A DNA stretch of 8,887 nucleotides from F23-D06 sp002392325. GTDB lineage: Bacteria > Bacteroidota > Bacteroidia > Bacteroidales > WCHB1-69. Positions 1 through 5,875 of this stretch are shown piece by piece. How positions within the stretch are numbered: the stretch's first letter is position 1; each line of letters begins with the position of its first letter. A program made the position numbers and the translations under genes. Below the pieces are notes generated by a model that saw nothing but the letters and a program-made list of their open reading frames with translations, was not told the DNA's origin and did not search any database. The DNA is taken from assembly GCA_946624065.1 (NCBI GenBank), contig CAMORT010000071.1:1-8887 (forward strand). Direction: 5' to 3'.

Positions 1-1240
1 GGATATCTGCGCTCTTCTCCGTAGGTTTGTTGCTGGCCAGCATTTCGTGAGAGACTGGGACCACCTCTACATGCAGATCGATTCGATCCATTAAAGGGCC
101 CGACACCTTCCCCAAATAGTTCTGCACTTCGCCGGCCTTGCATGTGCAGGCAATGGTGGGATGGTTATAGTTGCCGCAAGGACAGGGATTCATGGCCGCC
201 ACGAACATGAAGGAGGCCGGAAACTCCACCGAATACTGTGAGCGCGAGATGGTTACACATCTGTCCTCCAGCGGCTGGCGCATCACCTCCAGCACCTGCC
301 GCTTAAACTCGGGCAATTCGTCAAGAAAGAGCACGCCATTGTGAGCGAGACTGATCTCCCCTGGCTGCGGATGCGTGCCCCCACCCACCAGAGCAACATC
401 CGAAATGGTATGATGGGGTGAACGGAACGGCCGTACCGCTATCAAAGAGGCATACCGGCTCATCTTGCCCGCCACGGAATGTATTTTGGTCGTCTCCAGG
501 GCCTCTTCCAGCGTAAGCGGCGGCAAAATGGATGGTAAACGCTTGGCCAACATGGTTTTACCGGATCCAGGGGGACCGATCAAAATCACATTATGCCCTC
601 CACTCGCCGCAATTTCCAATGCCCGCTTGATGTTTTCCTGGCCCTTCACATCGGAAAAGTCATACTCGTAACTGTTCAGGTTGCGGCGGAACTCGGACTC
701 AATATCCACCCTCGTCGGCTCTATTGGCACATCTTTGTCAAAGTAATCAATCACCTGCTTGATGTCGTGCACTCCCAAGATGTCAATACCCTGCACGATG
801 GCGGCCTCCCGCGCGTTCTGCTCCGGCAGGATAATCGCCTTCTTGCCCCGTTTCTTGGCCTCCAGCGCTATCGGCAAGGCACCCCGTATGGGCTGCAATG
901 TGCCATCCAACGACAGTTCACCCATAATATAATAGTCCTGGATGCGCCCGGCACCCTTAATCTGCTCCGAAGCCGCCAAAATGGCCACCGCCAGCGTCAA
1001 ATCAAATGCCGAACCCTCCTTGCGAATGTCTGCGGGAGCCATATTGACCACGATTTTACGCCCGGGCATACGATAATTGTAATTCTTCAGCGCTGTCTCT
1101 ATACGCTGCTGACTCTCTTTAATGGCACTGTCGGGCAGCCCCACCAAATGGAATCCGATACCGACATCCACACTTACTTCAACGGCAATATGTATCGCCG
1201 CAACGCCCATCAGGGCACATGAATAAGTTCTTACTAACAT
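1..1240 (-). CDS. comM: YifB/ComM family Mg-chelatase-like AAA+ ATPase (C-terminal part outside window)
   Basis: My translation of the minus strand from an ATG at 1240 gives about 413 residues with no stop before the left edge. Family members are about 510 residues, so roughly the last 100 are missing. The N-terminal part has the YifB-type domain (HLVGLPDSAIKESQQR near residues 30-45; MAPADIRKEGSAFDL further on). Walker A is GPPGSGKT at residues 222-229, Walker B is VLFLDE at 303-308, and the later MNPCPCG...CTC cysteine cluster typical of the family is present. Family knowledge: ComM is a hexameric branch-migration helicase that helps integrate DNA during natural transformation in Vibrio. 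Many bacteria that are not known to be competent also carry it, so the role here is inferred. The start is supported by the next in-frame residues matching the family N-terminus and by a promoter box 28 nt upstream. It is divergent from tlyA. Confidence 0.93.
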   Translation of the reverse strand, partial: MLVRTYSCALMGVAAIHIAVEVSVDVGIGFHLVGLPDSAIKESQQRIETALKNYNYRMPGRKIVVNMAPADIRKEGSAFDLTLAVAILAASEQIKGAGRIQDYYIMGELSLDGTLQPIRGALPIALEAKKRGKKAIILPEQNAREAAIVQGIDILGVHDIKQVIDYFDKDVPIEPTRVDIESEFRRNLNSYEYDFSDVKGQENIKRALEIAASGGHNVILIGPPGSGKTMLAKRLPSILPPLTLEEALETTKIHSVAGKMSRYASLIAVRPFRSPHHTISDVALVGGGTHPQPGEISLAHNGVLFLDELPEFKRQVLEVMRQPLEDRCVTISRSQYSVEFPASFMFVAAMNPCPCGNYNHPTIACTCKAGEVQNYLGKVSGPLMDRIDLHVEVVPVSHEMLASNKPTEKSADI

Positions 1241-1267
1241 ATCTTTCTGTCTTTTGCTTTCATGCCG

Positions 1268-1275
1268 CAAAGATA
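1268..1275 (-). promoter_or_regulatory. Putative -7 box for the yifB/comM gene
   Basis: Read on the minus strand this is TATCTTTG, an exact match to the Bacteroidetes -7 consensus TAnnTTTG. It lies 27 nt upstream of the ATG at 1240, which gives a short leader. I see no good TTTG -33 element at the expected 17-21 nt spacing, so support rests on the -7 box and its position. Confidence 0.45.
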
Positions 1276-1344
1276 ACACGGTTCCGCTTTCCTTATCATG
1301 CCTGCAACTTCCAAAAATGACGAAACACACGAAAACCATTCTTT

Positions 1345-1374
1345 TTTGGATAACCGCTAACATCTTTATTTTTG
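1345..1374 (+). promoter_or_regulatory. Putative tlyA promoter (TTTG-N18-TATTTTTG)
   Basis: A TTTG -33 element at 1345-1348 is followed after 18 nt by TATTTTTG at 1367-1374, matching TAnnTTTG. The same architecture and 18-nt spacer occur upstream of the C10 protease gene in this window, which supports both. The expected transcription start lies near 1380, giving a leader of about 60 nt. A second identical -7-like box follows at 1376-1383, part of an exact 9-nt tandem duplication. Confidence 0.6.
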
Positions 1375-1383
1375 TTATTTTTG
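1366..1383 (+). repeat. Exact 9-nt tandem duplication of the -7 box (2 x TTATTTTTG)
   Basis: TTATTTTTG occurs at 1366-1374 and again, with no gap, at 1375-1383. Each copy contains a full TAnnTTTG box. The unit duplicates the core of the predicted tlyA promoter. Confidence 0.75.
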
Positions 1384-1440
1384 CAACATAAATATTCAGT
1401 TTTGATTGGTTTTGTTTGATTTTCCTATCTCATAAAAATA

Positions 1441-2241
1441 ATGCGATTAGACAAATATCTTATAGAAAACGGATTCTTCCCCTCACGGGAAAAGGCGCAA
1501 ACCGCCATCAAACACAACACCGTGAAGGTGAACGGCAACATCGTCACCAAAGCGTCGATGGAAATCACAGAGAACATGCAGGTGGAGGTCATTGACCTGT
1601 TCAACAAATATGTGAGCATGGGCGGGTTGAAGCTGGAGAAAGCCGTCGAGGATTTTGAACTGGATTTCGCGGGAAAAACCGTATTGGACATCGGTTCCTC
1701 CACCGGCGGGTTCACCGACTGCGCCCTTCAATACGGGGCCGCACATGTGACCGCCGTGGATGTGGGCACCGATCAACTGGCCGAGAAACTGCGCATGGAC
1801 CCACGGGTATGCTCCATCGAGAACAAGGATTTCCGTGAACTAACACCAACTGAAACACCCTACCCCACATACGATCTCATCGTTTCCGATGTCTCGTTCA
1901 TTTCCCTGACTTATATTCTCCCCTACTGCCTGCAGTTTCTGAAACCGGACGGGAAAATGATGCTGCTGATAAAGCCCCAGTTTGAGGCAGGACCTTCGTT
2001 TTTAGGACACAGTGGCATCGTCACAGACGAAAAGGGCTACAAAGTGGCCATCCAGAAGGTGGTGGGCGAAGCGCTGAACCAGCATTTCTATCTAAACAAC
2101 TTGAGCATTTCCACGCTGTTTGAGATTCACAAGAATGTTGAATTCTTGGCCCTATTCAGCACGCACGACAACCGTTATCGCCTGGATCTGAACAAGATAT
2201 GCGAGGAGGTGAAGGCCAAGAAGAAGGAATTGCGCAAATAA
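1441..2241 (+). CDS. tlyA: TlyA family rRNA (cytidine-2'-O)-methyltransferase
   Basis: This 266-residue protein has the full two-domain TlyA architecture. Residues 1-50 are an S4 RNA-binding domain (RLDKYLIENG, SREKAQTAIK, VKVNG). From about residue 62 there is an FtsJ/RrmJ-like SAM methyltransferase domain. Motif I is VLDIGSSTGGF at 81-91, followed by AVDVGTDQL. A K-D-K-E type tetrad is visible as K64 in GGLKLEKA, D150 in SDVSFIS, K178 in LIKPQFE and E234 in NVEFL. TlyA enzymes methylate cytidine 2'-O positions in 16S and/or 23S rRNA, and loss of mycobacterial TlyA gives capreomycin resistance. Older annotations call the family hemolysin A. Length and start match the family, whose members begin directly with the RLD motif. 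Co-oriented with the DUF2461 gene 135 nt downstream, but the spacer is long enough for separate transcription. Confidence 0.95.
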   Translation: MRLDKYLIENGFFPSREKAQTAIKHNTVKVNGNIVTKASMEITENMQVEVIDLFNKYVSMGGLKLEKAVEDFELDFAGKTVLDIGSSTGGFTDCALQYGAAHVTAVDVGTDQLAEKLRMDPRVCSIENKDFRELTPTETPYPTYDLIVSDVSFISLTYILPYCLQFLKPDGKMMLLIKPQFEAGPSFLGHSGIVTDEKGYKVAIQKVVGEALNQHFYLNNLSISTLFEIHKNVEFLALFSTHDNRYRLDLNKICEEVKAKKKELRK

Positions 2242-2376
2242 CATGGGGTACAAGGGGGAAACGGGGAACGGGAACACGGTACACGGGAGAAATGGGTGAA
2301 GGAGGTACAGGATGTGAACGGTACACGGTACATGGATAAACGGTGAAGGGTAACAAGGAATTATAATTACAACAAT
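2242..2376 (+). repeat. G-rich spacer with dispersed GGTACA repeats
   Basis: The tlyA-DUF2461 spacer is strongly G-biased and C-poor (by my count about 46 G to 14 C in 2242-2352). GGTACA occurs five times, beginning at 2247, 2278, 2304, 2320 and 2327. ACGGTACACGG is an exact 11-nt direct repeat at 2276-2286 and 2318-2328. The last 25 nt before the next gene become AT-rich. No ORF or intrinsic terminator is seen. Confidence 0.65.
2245..2272 (+). other. Putative G-quadruplex motif in the tlyA 3' spacer
   Basis: Four G-tracts of 4, 5, 4 and 3 bases lie at 2245-2248, 2254-2258, 2263-2266 and 2270-2272, separated by loops of 5, 4 and 3 nt. This fits the canonical G3+N1-7 pattern. It starts 4 nt after the tlyA stop codon and lies on the coding strand, so the transcript could also fold. 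Folding is a prediction from the pattern only. Confidence 0.6.
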
Positions 2377-3090
2377 ATGCAAGACAACAAGATACTAATA
2401 GATTTTCTGAAAGATCTGGTGGCGAACAACAACCGTGAGTGGTTCAAGGCCAATCGGGCGCGGTATGATGCGGCTTGGGAGCGGTTTCATCAACTGGTGG
2501 GCGACTTGATTTTGCAAGTTGGCCAATTTGACGAGAGCGTGGCATTTCTCACGCCGAAAGACTGTATCTACCGCATATACAGAGACATTCGATTCTCACA
2601 AGACAAAACACCATACAAAGGGCATTTCGGCGCATACATCAACGCTGCCGGCAAGAAGTCCTTTTACGGGGGCTATTATCTGCAAATAGAACCGCACCAA
2701 GTGGTGCTGGCGAGCGGCGTTTGGTGGCTCCCGCCCAAAGAGATGCGCGCCCTGCGCCACGCCATCGTGGACCAAATCGATGCGTTTGAGAAGATTCTGG
2801 ATGAACCGACATTCAAGAAACATTGCCCCGCCATCGGTTTTGGCACCGAACGATACAAGCGGATTCCAAACGGGTTTCCGAAGGATTTTCGCCGACCGGA
2901 GCTTCTGCTATGCAAAGATTTCACCTGCGCCTGCTACCTGAAACCATCCGAATTATATAAGCCCCAATGCGTCAAACACATGACCGACATTTTTCATAGC
3001 ATGAAACCATTCAACGATTTTCTGAAAGAAAATGTGCTGATCAATTTGGAGGAAATGGAGGAGATGAAGAATATCGTCAAGTTCTTTTAA
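2377..3090 (+). CDS. DUF2461 domain-containing protein (TIGR02453 family)
   Basis: This 237-residue soluble protein is full length for the DUF2461 family. Visible family motifs are NNNREWFKANRARY at residues 17-30, YRIYRDIRFSQDKTPYKGHF at 65-84, the GGYYLQIEP strand at 98-106, and a C-terminal PNGFPKDFRRPELL stretch around residues 164-177. No signal peptide or membrane segment is present. The biochemical function of the family is not known to me, and I do not assign one. The start at 2377 puts the conserved region right at the N-terminus, as in relatives. There is no clear Shine-Dalgarno sequence, only a distant AAGGAA at 2355-2360. Its stop codon overlaps that of the converging CPBP gene by 4 nt. 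Confidence 0.9.
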   Translation: MQDNKILIDFLKDLVANNNREWFKANRARYDAAWERFHQLVGDLILQVGQFDESVAFLTPKDCIYRIYRDIRFSQDKTPYKGHFGAYINAAGKKSFYGGYYLQIEPHQVVLASGVWWLPPKEMRALRHAIVDQIDAFEKILDEPTFKKHCPAIGFGTERYKRIPNGFPKDFRRPELLLCKDFTCACYLKPSELYKPQCVKHMTDIFHSMKPFNDFLKENVLINLEEMEEMKNIVKFF

Positions 3091-4001
3091 CGCTCCTTCT
3101 CGCTCTCATTCAATTCTTTCTGCGTGCGCCATAAAAACAGTAAACTGATGAAGGTGACCACCGAACAGGAGATCACCAACGGTACTGCGCCATGAATATC
3201 GGTGAATTTCATTTCATCGAGTTCCACACCGCGCCCTTGGAACGAAAAATCCACCAGGAGCGACAGGGCATTATGCAGGAAATGTGCCAGAACGGGCAGC
3301 CAAAGCGACCGGCTCCAGTAAAACAGGTAACCCAAATAGGCACCCAGCAACAGACGGGGAATGAATCCGCTGAATTGAAAATGTATCGCACTGAAAATCA
3401 ATGCTGTTATCCATATCGCCAGATGCGGTTTGCGACTCCATTTAGTCAAAAACGCCTGTATCGTGCCTTGGAACATGAACTCCTCGCCAATAGCAGGAAT
3501 CAACGCCAGAACCAGAATGTTCAGCAACAGATTGGAGTATGAATGACGAAATGTCAGCATTCTTGTTATGGTTTCCGCTTGCTCATCAAGGTTTGCCATC
3601 CAATGCCACAATGCGCCTTCGGGCAATTTTATAGCCTCATTCCACTGCGAAAGCAGGGCCACAATGGGCAGAATCACAATGGAGAGCAATAGGGTCACAT
3701 TCACCAGCAAGTAATGCGGTTTGCGGTCGCCGTCGTTGTAGCGCAACCATTTCCGGTCGTGCGCGTACGCAAACATGAGCGCCGGAGCGAGGAACATGCC
3801 GATGGAAGAAAAAGCTTGCGTGATGCGCACAAATCCAGCCGGATCGGCGGCCTCATACATGTTGTAGGTATGGTACACACCATAGGCAATGAGGGAACCC
3901 AATCCGCTGAAAACGATTGTTCCCACCACTATGAAAAGCAGCAGGAACAATACTTGTAATCCTCTATTTTTTCCTTCAAAAAAAGGTCTGATAAAATCCA
4001 T
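3087..4001 (-). CDS. CPBP family intramembrane glutamic endopeptidase (Abi/CAAX protease-like), EExxxQ variant
   Basis: This 304-residue integral membrane protein has roughly seven to eight hydrophobic segments (about 15-40, 62-80, 98-117, 153-172, 193-208, 214-250, 272-292). It carries the CPBP (Rce1-like) motifs: GEEFMFQG with catalytic-type E173 and E174, FSAIH with H207, and AHFLHN with H240 and N244. The conserved arginine of the EExxxR motif is glutamine here (Q178, codon CAA), although Glu-Glu, His and His/Asn positions are kept. Family members include the eukaryotic CAAX prenyl protease Rce1 and bacterial proteins linked to bacteriocin self-immunity. The substrate here is unknown. The start lies 2 nt downstream of the OadA/PycB-like gene stop, so the two are probably one transcript. 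The gene ends in a 4-nt convergent overlap with the DUF2461 gene. Confidence 0.9.
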   Translation of the reverse strand: MDFIRPFFEGKNRGLQVLFLLLFIVVGTIVFSGLGSLIAYGVYHTYNMYEAADPAGFVRITQAFSSIGMFLAPALMFAYAHDRKWLRYNDGDRKPHYLLVNVTLLLSIVILPIVALLSQWNEAIKLPEGALWHWMANLDEQAETITRMLTFRHSYSNLLLNILVLALIPAIGEEFMFQGTIQAFLTKWSRKPHLAIWITALIFSAIHFQFSGFIPRLLLGAYLGYLFYWSRSLWLPVLAHFLHNALSLLVDFSFQGRGVELDEMKFTDIHGAVPLVISCSVVTFISLLFLWRTQKELNESEKER

Positions 4002-4003
4002 CG

Positions 4004-5782
4004 TTATTTAACAAATGCAATCAGATCGCCTTTTTGTACCTTATCACCTTGCTGGGCAACAACTTCCACCAGTTTGCCGGCTACCGGCACACGCACTTCC
4101 TCCTGACCGTAGTAGGTCTGGATGAAGCAAAGAATACCGTTTTCAGGAAATTCCGTGCCCAGCGGTTTGGCCATTGAAGATTCACCCACCGAGAGTTCCC
4201 AGATCACTTGTCCGGAAACGGGGGCTTCTACCCTGACGGCTTCGGGCATGCGCTTCAGCGCCGCCTCAACCAAGGCCTGTTTGTACTGCTCGGGCGACAA
4301 AACCTGTTGTTTTTGCAACGCTTTTTTCTTAGCGTCAGCCAGGGCCTTCTCGAAATTCTTCTTTGCCCTACCCTCTTTATAGTCAATGTATTGACGCTCG
4401 TGCATAGCCAATTCAAAGAGTTCTTCCTCGTCTTCGCCCACATCCCAGCCGCGCTCTTCCATCATGGCGCGGTACTTGGGCAACTCATCGGGATAGTTGT
4501 CTTGCGGCACACCATCGAAAAACTCAAAACCTTTTTCTTTGGCCAGTTCCAGAATCTCCGGGGCAAGCGGACCGGGCAGACGACCGCAGCGTCCGAGTAT
4601 CATATCCCACATGTTCTGGTCCATATTCGAATAACGCGGTTTACCCTGCGCCTCGGCCAAGATGTTCATCAAGGCAATGTTCTTGACATATTGGCTGAAC
4701 GGGGTGACCAAACCAGGCGTGCCCACACGCGGCCACACATATTGCACTTCGTTAAACAGTTTCACCAGCAGCTCATCTTCCGTCAGTTCGGGTTTACCCT
4801 TCTGGCGAAGTGCCATATTGATCGCATCCTTCAACCCTTTCAAATCAGCCATCATGGAACCCATCATGCCGCCAGGCAGTCCGCAGCCCAATAACAATGA
4901 GGTACATATCTTATTCTTCGGTTCAATGAAATAACCCAAGAAATCGTCCATGAACTTCTGTGTCAACGCGCGCGCCTCCATGTAGGCGTTCATGTCAATG
5001 TCCTTCACCTCGAAACCGGCATCGCGGAGCATGGCCTGTACGGCAATGACATCGGGATGCACCATACCCCAAGAGAGCGGTTCCATGGCCACATCCACGA
5101 TATCGGCACCTGCCTTGCAAACCTCCAGCACGGAAGCCATGGAAAGCCCAGGACCCGTATGACCGTGATATTGAATCACAATTTGAGGATATTTCTCCTT
5201 GATACATTTCACCAGTTTGCCCAATGTGGCGGGACGGCCAATACCAGCCATATCCTTCAAACCAATTTCTTTGGCGCCATATTCCACATATTTGTCCACG
5301 ATTTCCATATAATGTTCGATGGTATGGACGGGTGAATGCGTAATGCTGAGGGCGGCCTGCGAGATCAGACCGAACTCATTGGCGTATTTTATGGAAAGTT
5401 CCAAGTTGCGGTAATCGTTCAATCCGCAGAACGAGCGGACGACATCCACACCTTGGGCTTTTTTCACCTTGAACATCAAACGGCGCACATCCGCGGGCAC
5501 GGGATACATGCGAAGGCCATTAAGCGCGCGTTCCAGCATTTGCGTCTGGATACCGGCCTCGCGGAGCGGTTTGGTCCACTCGCGCACCGCACGGTTCGGA
5601 TTCTCGCCATAGAGCAGGTTCACCTGCTCAAAAGCGCCACCGTTGGTTTCCACTCTGTCAAAGCATCCCATCTTCACAATCACGGGAGCAATCTCTTTTA
5701 ACTGATCTACACGCGGCTGGTATTTTCCGGAGGATTGCCACATGTCGCGATAAACCAAACAAAATTTTATCTTTCTTCCCAT
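4004..5782 (-). CDS. OadA/PycB-like carboxyltransferase with a biotinyl-like domain lacking the biotinylation lysine
   Basis: This 592-residue protein has the architecture of the oxaloacetate decarboxylase alpha / pyruvate carboxylase B subunits. An N-terminal HMGL-like TIM barrel carries the metal-site motifs: D13 in YRDMWQS, K176 in GLKDMAG (the lysine carbamylated in relatives), and H206 and H208 in QYHGHTGPG. A conserved carboxylase domain follows (LPGGMMGSM 302-310, FNEVQYVWPRVG 343-354, VTPFSQYVKN 359-368). A Lys/Ala-rich linker at about 470-512 leads to a biotinyl/lipoyl-like domain at 515-592. In that last domain the EAMKM motif aligns with QTYYG (555-559) at unchanged spacing to the following V-P-x-x-G, so the biotin lysine is replaced by Tyr558. 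The segment after S237 (WGMVHP), where relatives have a catalytic Thr, has none. Family enzymes move CO2 between oxaloacetate/pyruvate and biotin. Activity here would need a separate carrier or a different chemistry. No carboxylase (A) or beta/gamma subunit gene is adjacent. Widely used annotation would be pyruvate carboxylase subunit B. Confidence 0.88.
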   Translation of the reverse strand: MGRKIKFCLVYRDMWQSSGKYQPRVDQLKEIAPVIVKMGCFDRVETNGGAFEQVNLLYGENPNRAVREWTKPLREAGIQTQMLERALNGLRMYPVPADVRRLMFKVKKAQGVDVVRSFCGLNDYRNLELSIKYANEFGLISQAALSITHSPVHTIEHYMEIVDKYVEYGAKEIGLKDMAGIGRPATLGKLVKCIKEKYPQIVIQYHGHTGPGLSMASVLEVCKAGADIVDVAMEPLSWGMVHPDVIAVQAMLRDAGFEVKDIDMNAYMEARALTQKFMDDFLGYFIEPKNKICTSLLLGCGLPGGMMGSMMADLKGLKDAINMALRQKGKPELTEDELLVKLFNEVQYVWPRVGTPGLVTPFSQYVKNIALMNILAEAQGKPRYSNMDQNMWDMILGRCGRLPGPLAPEILELAKEKGFEFFDGVPQDNYPDELPKYRAMMEERGWDVGEDEEELFELAMHERQYIDYKEGRAKKNFEKALADAKKKALQKQQVLSPEQYKQALVEAALKRMPEAVRVEAPVSGQVIWELSVGESSMAKPLGTEFPENGILCFIQTYYGQEEVRVPVAGKLVEVVAQQGDKVQKGDLIAFVK

Positions 5783-5805
5783 ATCAAAACTATATTAAAT
5801 ATTTA

Positions 5806-5852
5806 ACTCCCAGACAGTTAAGGACAAAATCAGCATCCTGCTGTTTGGGAGT
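5806..5852 (-). promoter_or_regulatory. Long imperfect inverted repeat/hairpin in the leader of the OadA/PycB-like gene
   Basis: Arms 5806-5817 and 5841-5852 pair over 12 positions with one mismatch (11 Watson-Crick pairs; ACTCCCAGACAG against CTGTTTGGGAGT). Inside the 23-nt loop a further AGGA/TCCT stem (5821-5824 with 5836-5839) can form. Read on the minus strand it starts 24 nt after the stop of the PhnP-like gene and at about the predicted transcription start of the next gene. It has no following T-tract, so it is a poor intrinsic terminator. A 5' leader hairpin or an operator palindrome is equally possible. Confidence 0.55.
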
Positions 5853-5853
5853 G

Positions 5854-5861
5854 CAAATGTA
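5854..5861 (-). promoter_or_regulatory. Putative -7 box for the OadA/PycB-like and CPBP genes
   Basis: Read on the minus strand this is TACATTTG, an exact match to TAnnTTTG, in the 93-nt gap upstream of the OadA/PycB-like gene. The transcription start would fall near 5848, giving a leader of about 65 nt that begins within the inverted repeat. No TTTG -33 element is evident at the expected spacing, so this is moderate support for a separate promoter. Confidence 0.45.
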
Positions 5862-5875
5862 TAAAATTTATTCAC

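Larger units (their letters stand above)
1241..1440. other. Divergent intergenic promoter region between comM and tlyA
   Basis: This 200-nt AT-rich gap lies between two divergently transcribed genes. It contains promoter boxes for both directions (1268-1275 minus, 1345-1374 plus). I see no credible small ORF, RNA gene or strong hairpin in it. Confidence 0.6.

Noticed and set aside
593..1222. 209-codon plus-strand open frame
   Set aside because: It lies antisense to the comM gene, whose Walker A and Walker B motifs are on the minus strand. No independent support.
2247..2332. CRISPR-like array in the tlyA-DUF2461 spacer
   Set aside because: Repeat units are only 6-11 nt, spacings are irregular (31, 26, 16, 7 nt), and no cas gene is present.
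4004..4250. Frameshift or truncation as the reason for the missing MKM motif
   Set aside because: Conserved residues on both sides of the hairpin are in the same frame with canonical spacing to the V-P-x-x-G turn and the protein runs to a normal end, so a substitution explains it better.
4208..4894. 228-codon plus-strand open frame
   Set aside because: Antisense shadow of the OadA/PycB-like gene, with no family resemblance.
5806..5852. Standard rho-independent terminator for the PhnP-like gene
   Set aside because: The hairpin is not followed by a T-tract on the minus strand, and the large loop is atypical. Kept only as an undefined regulatory hairpin.
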